Origin: Branchiostoma floridae
Lineage: Eukaryota > Chordata > Leptocardii > Amphioxiformes > Branchiostomatidae
Direction: 5' to 3'
NCBI RefSeq assembly: GCF_000003815.2
Contig: NC_049991.1
Location: 13,468,762-13,532,761 of the forward strand
DNA length: 64,000 bases
In this document: positions 1 to 13,165 of the stretch, in pieces
Position numbering within the stretch: the first letter of the stretch is position 1
Layout: the number at the start of each line of letters is the position of its first letter
Program-made: the position numbers and the translations under genes
The notes under the pieces: generated by a model
Told to the model about the DNA's origin: nothing
Databases searched by the model: none
Seen by the model: the letters and a program-made list of their open reading frames with translations, nothing else

Positions 1-3000
1 TGAGCCAGGTTTGAACTAAATTTATAATTCTATTTCTTAATCATCTCCTTGGTGCTGAATAACCTTCCATTAGCAATATCACCAACAGAATCCTATTTCA
101 ATTACTTTTCCATTCAAATTTATCAGCAGAGATCATTAATTAGCTGTAACACAATACTGTTAATGACCTTAAGTGCTTAATAAAGGATTTTTTGTACATC
201 AAACTGCAAATAGGATGTTACTACACATCAATTGTAGGTAAGCCTACTATTCATTCGACTTGGTGAAGTAAAAAAATGCAGTGATTGCTTGATTTTTTTT
301 AGCCTGCCTCTTGCAACAGGCTCACCCATACACTCACATTTGAACAGGTAATGCACCAAAAAGTGCAGTACAATTTTTGCAATTGTTGTACACTTTTTCT
401 TTTCTTCAAGATCAAATAAATAAATGTAGTGCTAAGTTCTGAATCCTGAGACACAGTACAAAGCAATGCAAAGCAATGCAAAGCAGTGCAAAGACGTCTT
501 CACCATGACAAGATGCCCACATGTTTGACTACACTCATCCCTAAGTTTGCCCCCAAGAACTTGACTCCAACCATTTAAGTCTCAGTTGCCGCCACCTGTC
601 TGTCATGTTATCTGCCTCTAACATAGCTAGACCTGTCCCACCCTTATCCCGGATCAACCCTGGCGGTACATCCAGCCCAAAGTTCCTGCCCTGCTTTCAC
701 AAGCGGTAAGCCTCTGTATACATCACAACAACTCAAGATGTCGGCATGCCAGGCATTGGGGATCTTCCCACAACCGGCATGTTTGGTCACCCCAGTTGCC
801 GGCGGGATAAACCCCCGGCTTCCGCGGCTATGCCATGGCACGAAGTGAGCAGTCGCAGGCGCGAAGCCCGCTCCGATGGCAGGCGAGGAACGTGGACATT
901 GAGATAAGGCTGTCGTGTGTTTGGCCTGGGGGATAAGTCTTGGACTTACGAGCTGCCGCTGACGTTAACTATGAACAGGTGCATATTTCCTACATGTAGA
1001 TGTAAGGGCAGTCCGGTATCTCTGCTGCTGGCAGATTTATTGATCTACTGCAGCAAATAACAGCATAGAATTACAAACATTCAACATTAGGCATATGGTA
1101 CTAATTGCTAACATTAGTGTTGTGAGGCATTTCTGCACTTGTAAAGGTACATGCATACATGCATGACAGAAAAATATACATCTTGTTAACTTGCTTATTT
1201 ATATCAACTTGCACTGCCACACAAACACAAACACATATATACCTTTGACGATGGTTAATTAAGTTTTTCATACCTGGTCCAACATTCCATAATATTTCTG
1301 GAAGCACGCAAATACATAAATTGTAAGGAAACAATTCTATACTCTAGCTACTCTGGGGTAGGATTTATTACACAATTCACAAATAGAGGGAGGGACACAT
1401 TCAAGAATATTTGTGGATCTATTCCTCAAAATGATAACCCCAGATGGTGCTTTACCCATACACATCTGAGCTTTATCTCCCCCTGGTGGTTTAGGAGAAG
1501 TATGTCAATCTTTGAGTAATGCAAATGCTGGACTTGTGCCAAAAAGCCTTTTCCGGCTTCAAAGATCTTACAGAGCTAAATCACTGCTAAATGTATATCT
1601 CACATCGCATTCTTGTGACACCAAGATGCATGTCCACATGGAGAGGGTCAAGAACGAGCCATAAGTTTTCGACCTTTCCTGGAGAATGTCAAGATACCCC
1701 ACCGAAACATCCGACATCATTGCACATTTGTCACACAGAAGATAAGTCTTGTATGTCCGAACATCAAAGCTTAGTGTTTCCGGTGACAAAAGTCACTGCA
1801 GAGATTTTTCCCAAGAACAACTCATCATCGATTGTGTTTACCTTATCTTTGGCCTGAGGTTCCACTGTGCCTACAGGAACATTGGGCAGCAAGCTTCTAT
1901 CAGATTATACCAGGTTGGTAACACTGACAGCTGATTTGAACCAAAGCTGCTTCCAAAGGCATTTTGGCTGTTTGTGTTAGCCTGGCCTTGTGTCTCTAAA
2001 TGCCTACCCTAACCTAAACCTCCTCCAGTATACTATTGGAATCTTTTATTAGCATTTCTCCAGGAATTTGTGATGTAAAAAAAGACATTCTGATTGCTCT
2101 TGAGTTTTCAGATTAAAAAACAATTTATACAACCAGCAAAGCTAATATTCAAACATATCACCCTTTAACATTTTTTTAGTTCAGAAGGCTAGCTCATGTA
2201 CATGCAGGCCTCTAGGACTTCTGTAACAGGCAATTTTTCTCACTACTGGGAGTGATTTCAACATTGTAACATCTGGTATGGCCACACAGAAAGACTCATG
2301 GCTGAATTCCAAATTGGTAGTTAGATTCCTTCACTAGTTACTAGTCAATGACATCACCTCTAACATGTTGCCATCTACTCTGACCACTGATAAAAGTATG
2401 CTAACTTCATTTTAATTCAGCAACAGCACTTTCTCTATTTTTTCAAAAGTGCGAATAGACATTTTGCAAGATTGCATTTCTGCAAGATTGAATTTTCGCA
2501 AGATTGACTTTTGACTGAAAGCATTCATGGTATTGAAGGTTCAAAGAAGTCATTTGTTTGAACCTCGCAGCCTTTATCTGGGAAAATTGCAATGTTCAAA
2601 GGAGGAATGTTTGCGGAGACTGCTGACTTGCACGACACATGGCAGATCTGAACATTCTGACTGGTGAGAAAGAATCAACATTATTTTTTATTTAACATCC
2701 ATTACCATCAAGAATCAGTGTCATTTCTAATTTGCTGACAATCAGTCCTAGTTTGTTCACCCTGCAACTGTCGGTTTCCGAAGGTAGCTGAACATGTCTA
2801 GCTGTCAAATCAGTGAGTGACAGTTAAAGTTCTACATGTCGTTCGTGCAGACTGGCCTTGTAACAAAAAATTTAGGCCTAAAGCCAACTTTCCAATGTCT
2901 CCAGTCATCACAAAGTTTGGTAGTCAAACCTAAGGCATGTTTTTGAAGGGCCAAATAGAAGAAATACCACAGAACTGGCACTGACACAATTTCTAAATGC

Positions 3001-6000
3001 CTCTGTCCATTTTAGACTTGACATTGCCGAACGCTGAGGGGTGCAGTTGCAATTCCAGCATAAGCCATGACTATATGAATCAAAAGAATATATATCGTTT
3101 CCGCTTTAGTAATTTGTAATATAACTAATCTGCTAAAATGCATACAAAACTTGTAATGCATTTGCCTGTGCTGTATCTTTTCTCTCTAGATGCATCTCCA
3201 TGAGAATGCACCAAGCGACATATGGATCCATCTTAATCTCAAAAGAAGACATTTTATCTTTGATCACTTGTTAGAAGCAATTAGGCTTAAGCTTTCCAAT
3301 ATAAAAGAGAGGCAACAGGTGGCAAAGAGCCCAAACTGAATCTGACAAGCAAATTCTCCTCCATTGTATGGAGTTCATACTAGGCAAGCCATTTGGGGGG
3401 AAAGGCTTGTCTGCTTTCACTCACAGCTCAATCCACAAACAAGCCGGCCCTTTCAGTTTATCAGGTGACGAATGACACAGCGCTGACAGACCAGGAAACC
3501 CAAAACAAAACGTCCTTCCCAAATGTGCCTCAGAAATGTGCTGCATCAGAAACTTTCCCCCAACAAACAGACTGGCTCCCATCTACGGTCTGTGACAGAA
3601 TTGGGCTAACTCATCATCCTACTGAATGTCAAGGGTACACTTCGTGTGACCTTTAAAAGTGTTACACAACATGCAGGCTTCAATAACTCCATTCCACCCT
3701 TATAGGTTACAGTATTGATCAGTTATGTAAGATATCATATACCTGAGTGTGCAGTGACTTGGAATTAACTCAGTCTACATTTTGTTTTTTTCTGTGAGAA
3801 TCAAAGCAATAACCACAGATTAAAACTTACAATAGGTTCAGATCCCACCACAACCCATAGTAGCTGTCACTAATAGTTCTAACAATGTGAGCACACACAT
3901 CAATTTGTCTGTCTGCCAATCAATGTCACCCACACAGTGCCTAGCCTATAGCTGGTACAGTTTTCTTCAGGAAAGAAAAGATTCTTTTCTTATTGAATGC
4001 AAAATTGTTAATAATTTCAAAAATTATGAGTGCATTCTTTAAGTTTTGCCCATCATCTCCTGATGATGTTTCTAACATAAATCAAAGTGAAGATTTCTTC
4101 CAGCTCCAAGACTCCAGAGCCACATCCTTGGTTGGCATGTAAGGCCCATGCACCAGTCCCTCTTAGCTCTTAAACAAATAGAGACTGATCCCAGGGGACA
4201 GCTCCTCACTTCCTTTCCTGCCTTTCTTGGTGAGAGCAACAAGGAGGTTGAAAGGTGCATAGCCTGCACTCCTGTAGATGTCTTCTCCACATTATGTACA
4301 AATGCACATAGTGACATCCAAGGATTAGTAGCAAAGCCACATCTTAATGTGAAAGAGGTACCCAAAAAGCATGATCAATACATTTTCTGTTAATAACGCT
4401 GTTATTGACAGTCTCAGTTTCTAAAATACTTTAAAATCCTGTCAAAAATGCAGAAATACAGTCACATAATGTTACCAGTTCAGAAGGTGTAATTTCCAAA
4501 TTTTCCGTGTACATGTAGGTGTGGGGGGGCAATAGGTGGAGGGGATACCCCAGACACACTAGAAAATTCGCCATTGGCACTCACTTGTCCACAAAATGTA
4601 CAAAAGGACACGTGCACACACCCAAAAAATAATCCTGGCTATGGCAATGACCATTTGCAGTCAATTTTACATATAACCTGGTATATGTCAAAACACTACA
4701 GGTAGAACACTTCATACAACAAACACAAAAAGTAATTATTTATTTTGTCTGAATGATCTATGTCTTTTAGCCAAAGCAAGCTAGCTAATTTATTGACACG
4801 GCTGTCCAATTCTGCAGGAATGTTAAACAAGCAGCCATATTTCTGCCATCCGGGTTTCTTCAGGCTGACAAGTCCAACCCAAGATTGATGATCTCGACAA
4901 GTGAGAGGTATTTTCCCACATCAGTAAGCTTGTCTGCTGAGGTGATGTGACCGTAAAAATCAATTCTGCATCCGTCTGTTCCACCTTTATTCCATAAACA
5001 TTCCTTTCAAAATATTTACACAAGAATTTGCCACTTGCAAAGCACTGTCAGTGGAAGCCTGGTGGAAGCCTAAGTTAAATCTAGAGCTTCCCATATCCCA
5101 GATTGGGCTGTGTCTAAACAAATCATTCCTTGGGATATCATGAATATGTAATGCTGAATCTCAAGCGTAGCGCACCATATGGATATAAGCACCTTATCTG
5201 TAGGAATGATAAATAGTTAAGTGGCGGAGCCCAAATATCTACTTTATGAGCTTTGTCAATCTATATTATTATATCTTAGCACAATCTATATTACACCTGT
5301 CTGCAACTGTCTGCTCTTGCTCAAATCTCTTTAATGTGGTCTAACTCATATCAGCATGCTTCAAAGAGCAAGAGTTCACCTGCTTGAATTGTCCGATAAA
5401 TCCGGTGGCTTTTCACCAGACATTCATGTTCAGGTTCCCGACAAATATCGTTTTCACCACTCGCCAAGAAATGTGAAAGCCCTTTCAAGTGAAATGGCCT
5501 CTCGGTGCCGTTAGCACTCCATACATCTTCATTTGTGCCTGGCATTTTCCCAACTGACTCCTTCAACTAAAGGTTTCACTCTGTTAGTGAGCACTGCAGA
5601 GTGTCAAGAGACATTCCAACCATTACAATAGGGTGTCCATCGGGCATCCATCCTACAGAGGAAAGCTAGGGGCTGTAACTCACTTCTACAGAAAAAAGTA
5701 ACTAGTGCAGTGGCTGTAGACCACCAGATGATATCTAACAGCTTAAATGTCATCTATAACTGTGGTTGATACAAGGCTGCTCAGAGCGATTTTCTTGTGA
5801 TATATACAATACTCTGACTCTCAATTTCTCTCCATTCTAAAAGCCCTATAAGAAACGAAACTGTAAGACAGTTCTCACAAGGCATAACACATTTACGACC
5901 ACCATATCTCACAGCTCATGCATACATGTACATCCAGCACATCAACTCCAGGCCAGTGCCGGTGGCTCCATGTGTTGAAGGAATGTTGGTAGGAGTTTAC

Positions 6001-9000
6001 GATGTCAATGCATAATTCCTTGAGATCAGTAAGGATAATTTCAAGTGTCTAATCATGCACTCAGGGGATACCCAGCCCTTCTCCTTGATACAGCCAGTCT
6101 TGATATAAGAAGCTAAAGATTAGCATGTGCAGACTGTATGTAGAAATGTCCAAAAGTGGCCTGTCTCAATCGTAGGTAAGCCTGTTCAAAATATCATGAA
6201 CATTATTATGATATAAACACAACCATGTACTTTTAGTCAGTCAGCCCCATCGGAAGTTTTAACTTTTAAGTCAAGTTAAAAGTTCAAGGACTAGCTCAAA
6301 AAATCCTTGAATCTGGCATACCTTCTTATAGCAATTTGATTCATCATGTTCATTATATCTAAATGATGATCTACTCTTGGTACAATCACAGGTGCCTATA
6401 AAAATCTTTCACTAATTATAGAAAGAAACTTGTGTTGTTGATACACATAAAACATGTAGGTTACATGTAGGTTGCATGCAGTAATGATTGATGTACATGT
6501 ATTAGATCCCATAGGCATATGACAATATGGCTTCCCTGCTTGCTATCAGTGGGAATTGGTGGAATAATCTACAGTAAATCACAGGGGTTTACCATCAGAC
6601 AGTATTAAACCTGTTTCAGCTGGCTGTTCACAGACATTTAGATTGTCATTAGTTTGATGTAACTGCCCAATGTACCGTAATTTGCGACCTCTTGTCTGTT
6701 TGAAAATGACACACCTGATTGGAGATCAATGATTTGAATCATTCTACTGGACAAGTCTTAATACCCAAGCCCAAGCTCAGCTCATAAATCTTTTAAGAAA
6801 TATTGTGATAAGACTAAGACATTTTGATAATTCGGTTTCAGATTAGGATTATAAGGCATTAACCCGGATTTAGGGGTGACTCATCAGATTATTTTATCGA
6901 CTATAATCTAGGATAAGAACCTGGACAATACATTGTATATGCTGTAGTCAGTAGTCTATTTGAGTAGAAGACTTATTTTGAATAGAAGAAAATATTCTTT
7001 CTCAAGTTTGGCTTAATGAAAAGAAGACTGCATTAAAACAGCCTACCCTGAAAGGTTTCTTCATTTTCCAACTCACTGACTTGACTGATAAAGAAAAATA
7101 AATTCGTACATTAAAACTTACGGCAATGTTTCACAAGATGGGACCTGTCATGCCCCATTTTATTCATCGTTCTCATGTTCACACCATAACATTCGGATAT
7201 ATTCTGTTGACAAAGTTTTGATTCCTCCATAGGACATCACATGAAAATGACTTGGAATGTAAGAGTTCAAAATCTATTTACTGGTTAATAATAATGGTCG
7301 CTACATATTGTAACCGTATTGTGTAAGTCACTTGATTAAATAGTTTTGAGCATGTTTTGAACGATTGCTGGCCAAGTGCGTGTAAAGGTAGCTCTTAGCC
7401 TACTGCCACCCCATATAAGGTATACTAACATCCACAACAATTTCTATGTTGGTCCTCAGTCCTGTCGAGCCAATCTTGTCACATATAAGGAACTGTTTAT
7501 CTGCAGTGATTGTTAGCGTTTTGTTTTTTGTCTCATTGATACCTAATTCTTAATTCTGTGCAACCTTCATTTGCTCTTCTTATCAGCATAATAGATATAA
7601 CGGGGGCCGCCCTAAGACGGTCCCCGTCGTAAGACGGAACGGATTTTTTGCTGATCTTATTATCCATAAGTACACCGTGTTTGTTGCCACTGGCTATGCT
7701 GATTACAAAGGTAAATAAACCAAGTCCATGCACACAGCTTTAATTTGCAGTCCAAATATACTTTAACATATTTACTTCATGTTTAAAAAAAAAGCAGAAT
7801 TCTAACAGTAATGTTGACAGTGCTGAATCACTGCGGTCACCTGCCTCTGCGTATTGGCGGCTCGTGTCGCTAACTATACGAACTCTTTCAAGCAGTCACA
7901 CAACTGCCATGATACACATAAATAAAGCTCCATAAAACACTATGAATATGGGTCTTCAAATGTCTGTTGAGTAGAAAAGCAACCAAAAGGAAGCGACATA
8001 AACATTGCCACCATTGTACTCCCAAGGGAGTGTGGCCGTGAAGGTGGCAGACTAGAGAACGCTCCAAAGATTTATTTGACTGTAACAAATGATTCGTGCT
8101 GTCTATGAAAATAAGACTTGATAGAGAGATGTAGATGATATTTTCATATAATCAGACCGAGTTTTGTTGATGTTAGCGGTGTCTTTTTTTCGTAATGGTT
8201 TTTTAGTCGGGCATTCACAATCAGTGCATTCAGCCCATTGCCCGTAAAAACATGAGCTGGATTGTTTTAGGTACAGCCTTCCTCATGTGAGACAAGAAGT
8301 ACATACAGTCACAATTTTACTGTCAAAAGAAAGCTAAAATATCATATTATTAATTTTTTTCTGTGTACTTAAATTTACCACTTACTTCTGAAGAGAGCAA
8401 AATGTAAAAAAAAAGCGTACCGAGTTAGGCACACTGTCCAGCGTAGAACAAAATTGGAAGGTTACATACACGAAATTGTCTCACAGTGTTTGCCGCTTGT
8501 AACATGCAGCGCGAAAGGTTCATGAACCACATGAATGCATTTCTTATTCAAGTATGTTGTTCAAATCTATGTGTAAAAAATTCAGTCATCAAAATTTGAC
8601 CACTCTCAGGCAACTAGCGATGGAGCGCCATGAGTTTGAGCGCAAGAAAAAGCGTACCGTGTTGGGGCACCTCCCGTTATGTGCAATATATCAATATCAT
8701 AATTCTAAGATCCTATTATACTTAGAGGTCATCACTGCTGTCAAGGGACTAACATCTTTCCCAACATTGGCTTAATTGGTGTCAAACTGTATTGCAAGAA
8801 TTCACAGGTAGATTGTCATGATTTTTGCCTAGGAGGATAGTGGTGAATTTTATTGAATCATATGATGTAGAAGTTGCTTCTCTAGTGAGATGACATTGGA
8901 GGTTGTGAACTGTGTCCAATTAGTTGGGTGTCACTTCAGTCCAAGAAGGGATGGTGTTTGGTGTTGCAGAAACAGGGATAAGTTTCAGATTCAATTTACT

Positions 9001-12000
9001 CATCAGTGCCTATTGGTCATTTCAAGTATTTCAAGCCTGCAAATCCGATATGTTTTGACTAAAATTATCTTCAAGTTTGGAAATATGTTGAATTTCTTCT
9101 TGCTCGCCTTCGCATCATCTTTCACTTTTTCTGTGGGAACATACATGTACTTCTATGCACTGCAACATGCTGATAGCAGTTTTTGTCATGTTGGGCGTTT
9201 ACATTTTCTTGTCTCAGGAAAGACACGTGTATCATGAACTGAAAATTGATTGTGTCAAAAAATCCATTGAACAAGAAGTACTGCAAAGCGTACATGGGCT
9301 GTAGAAAAAGGACAGCTGTTTCTTCAGTGATGGACAGAAGTGTGATGCCTCTTAATACCCACAAGCCTGGGATGCAGTGAACCTCAAGGCCTATAAGTTA
9401 TCATGTTGACAGAATGTATGTAGAAATAGCCATAACTCGACACCTTCTTCTCATTAGTATGCACTTCTCATAGTGAGGAATGACAATGGCATAATCCTTC
9501 TATTTTTGATGGGTAAGACCTATTTTTTTAATGTCATGGTAAAGTCTTTCTTTGAATGCCAAGGTCTAACAATATAATGTGAATGGCAACACTTTTGAGA
9601 AGTTCACATCTTTACAGGGGTCTTTAAGGGAAAGTTTGGAGGTACCAGATGAAGACATTACATGCTAACGTGCATCAGGTTCTACTCCAACATAGCCTCA
9701 GGGTAGGAAACAAGAAGAAATGCCTTTCACATTCGCAGCCAACACCAATTAGTCTTAGGGCACATCCGGATCACGGAATTTGCCAGATGTGGTATCGCCA
9801 GTGATATTACAGAGAATAATGAGGTTGGTTATCTAGTCTGCATTTCGACTTACATTCTTTTGGATTAAATGCACATGCAGATAAAACGCTGCTCAGTGGA
9901 TAACATAAATCCCACGGATACTGATAAAGCTTCTTTAATGTCAATTCTAAGAATGACCTTGTAAGCTGGGACTGACTGACGGAAGCAAATTGAATGTATG
10001 CCTGTAAAACATTGCACCAGCACCTAATGAGTGATTTTGCTTTCTGGTCCACAAAATGAGCCTTCCTAAAATAGTACATGGAAACGTATAAGATAAACTG
10101 TACCCTGCACTGCAGCCTAGTATTAGTAAAGAGATAAGAAGCAACATGTACACTGAGAATAGATGTTCATAAGCACTACAGCAAAGTAACACATGACTGG
10201 ACATCTATCTTTAACAAGCTGCTAAATATAACTCAGTCTATCTTCTCATGGCTTGCCAAAACAGACTCATGCTCTTCTCACATGACTACACTGTATCTAG
10301 TCCCGTCTTAAAATTGACGCTGCTGGCACTAAATATAAATATATATGATGGAAAGGTTGAAGATACTTAGAAATGCAAATGACTTCAACACTTCACACAT
10401 GTAGAGACTAAAACATTTTGAGCAGACAGGAAAAAACTTCAAGACAACTTGAAAAGAAAAAAAAGATCTACTTTAATTTGTAACTTTTAGGTTTAGCTAA
10501 TAATATTATAGATTTGGGACAAGCATATTTTGTACATTTTAAGGAAATCCACCATTCCATTCAAAGGCTGCATCCCTGTCCAACACTTTGTAAACTTTGC
10601 ACTGCCGACAAGTTTTACAGTCAAATAAAACTAAATGCCCATTTTATGAGCTGATATCCCATTCTACTGCTGTTTAAGTTACAGCTCATCACCATTCATA
10701 TTCTCAGGTGTAACATTTCGGAGAACTCCAAACAATACCCCAATCAGGAGAAGTGAACGGAAAGTTGACACCTGGGGGATACACAAAGTGGGCGCTATTC
10801 AGAAATGGCAGTAATCTAGATAGGAGCAGCTCCCTACAGATTACTGGGGGATCAACACTTGCAAATCATTCCACAGTACCATTGCTACGGGGCGCTGCCC
10901 TAGGGCCATAAGCAATCAATGGTCCATTAACTCTTGACCTTGATTGATGAGAAAGAAGTATCCTCAGGCCATCTGGACATGCATGCAGGTGCCTGAGATA
11001 CATTTTGCGATCGGCAAGTAAGCAAGAAGGTAAGAAATCAGCTAATGTAAAATACCACATCTTGCTAGCAAGAAGTATGCAGTATGATTCTTTTGCATAG
11101 ATGCGTGGAATTTTTTTAGATGCGACAACACAATTCATTCCTCGAACAATACCAGGAAAAAGTCAGATGTTGAAAAAAATTCTGATGATTGATGGTCTTG
11201 TACAATGTTAGTACCAAACAAGTGGGAATCTGCAGGTGGCATTTTCCACAGTTTGAATAAGCCATGGAAAATCACCACCATTGTGATTTTCTAATAAGGC
11301 ATATCCATAAGGCCACAAAATGACAAGGAAATGAGCTGACACTGTAGGGTCTCCCCTGGCAACCCGCTGTTCCAGCAATCACTGTCAGACTAATCACCAC
11401 TCTGTTCTACCTCATCAGACTTTATTTCAAGTTTCCCAGGCAACTTTCTCCTGGAGGACACCGCACAAAAGTCTCCAAGTCTGCCTGGTAACGCATCAAA
11501 GGATATGTCATTCCTCCTCTGGGAACGTGGAGCATTACACAAATTAGCCCTCCTGTAATCAATAGCCTGTTCTTCGGCAGTCAGAGCCAGTAAGCTTCTG
11601 GGCCTTGCCTTCTTTACCGTCCAATATTGAAGTAGACAAGCGTGGGCAAAGAAATCAGATTTAAAAGAAAAATCAATGTACAAAAATAGTACATGATAAT
11701 ATATCATATACAGCATATATGTTTTATAACCCTTTTCTACAGCATATGGTTAACAAATTATGTATTCAGGGCAAAATTAAGGTGTAGGAATCCTCCAACT
11801 TGATAGATACGCAGGATGAAAGACACAATAAAGATGTGTATTCATTGTTAATGTAAAATAATAGCTCCATATTTGATTGATATATACGTCAAAGCAGACA
11901 GAAGTTCCCACACAGACTTGTTATCCAGCCATCACACGTACACATAATTCCGCACCACGGAAGTTTGTTGCTAATGGGAATAGCGTAGGGAGAAAATAAC

Positions 12001-12292
12001 AGGATCATGCTTCCAACAGGAAGTAGGTCTCTACATTCAGATCACACTGCATCCCTTGAGGTTGCAGTAGTTGGAACTGGGACTTGGTAGAACAAAAAGC
12101 CAGACTTCCTTTTTACCAAGGGGAGAACATGAATAGTTTAGAAGACTTTTGAAGCCATGAACAAGTCTTGAAATTGGAACACACAACTGAATGAGATAAA
12201 GGATAGACATGCTAAGCAATACATTCTGCTACCAACAAAACAATGAAAATTTGCTTATCATGATCAGCAATGACATTATGATCTGGAGCTGT
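1..12292. other. No gene seen; AT-rich, probably distal Cav3 intron or flank
   Basis: Open frames are short and look random. A CG-richer patch at 640-900 and a GACGG-rich patch at 7600-7645 (CCTAAGACGGTCCCCGTCG) stand out without a recognisable function. CGTACCG(A/T)GTT followed by GGCAC recurs at about 8420 and 8655, suggesting a small repeat. Confidence 0.5.
461..493. repeat. Three copies of a 10 bp unit AAGCAATGCA
   Basis: Perfect twice, one base changed in the third copy. Confidence 0.8.
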
Positions 12293-13165
12293 CCTTGGTG
12301 CTGAATATTTTCTGCTAATGACAAAAAGAAGAAACGTTTGACCCTTACCATTCTTAACAATGCCTGGTTGCTAAGTGGAGAATTTGCCCTTCAATGAGGT
12401 AAGCAATGCAGTTGTAAGCTGGTACTGGCCTTGGTGCTGAATGCTTTCTGCCATCAACAAAAATGGGATAATTTGCCTCTAAACATATTGAGCAATTCAT
12501 TACTTTGCTAGCACTAGCCTTGGTGCTGAATGCTTTCTGCTACCAAAAAAGGGACTATTGTTCCTCAACATGTTCAGTAATGCAGTACTTAGCTGGTACT
12601 AGCCTTGGTGCTGAATGATTTCTGCTAACAACATATAATGGAAAATATGTCCCTTAGCATACTGAACAAATCATTACTTAGTCGGCACTTGCCTTGGTGC
12701 TGAATGCTTTCTATTAAGAACAAAAAGGGGCCTCAACATGCTAAGGTATGACGTCATGAGGTGGTGCTAGCCTTGGTGCTGAAGACTTTCCACTACAGAG
12801 AAACCAGTCAGTGAGAACATTTGCCCCTCAGAATGCTAAGCAATGTATTACTGCAAATGCATTTAAGTTCTAGGGGATAAACTTTCGCGGTAGCAGGAAA
12901 ATGGAGTGTTTGCGGTGGTTTTAAGTCCGTGTTAGCACCATAGACTGTAGTCACATACTGTAATGAAAAAAAATGTCCATGGTGGTTTTAAGTTTGGGTG
13001 AAGTGGCAAAAACCGCGAACATAAAACTACTGCAAGCATTTCTGCATTTACAGTACTAGCTGGTACTTGCCTTGGTGCTGAATACTTTCCGCTACCAACA
13101 AAACATACTCAATGTATTAATAAGATGGTACTAGCCTTGGAACTGACGCTTTCCAGCTACTAACA
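12293..13165. repeat. Tandem repeat of about 80-90 bp, eight diverged copies
   Basis: CCTTGGTGCTGAAT or a close variant starts at 12293, 12429, 12518, 12603, 12692, 12771, 13070 and 13135, followed by TTTCTGCTACCAACAAAA-like sequence. Most spacings are 79-89 bp. A MITE splits the array after the sixth copy. A lone copy lies at about 50-78. Confidence 0.85.
12849..13055. mobile_element. MITE of the TTCGCGGT family inserted in the tandem repeat
   Basis: Ends are TACTGCAAATGCATTTAAG and the inverted TACTGTAAATGCAGAAATG. Inside are CTTTCGCGGTAGCAGG and AAAAACCGCGAAC. It interrupts the array, so it is the younger insertion. Confidence 0.75.
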
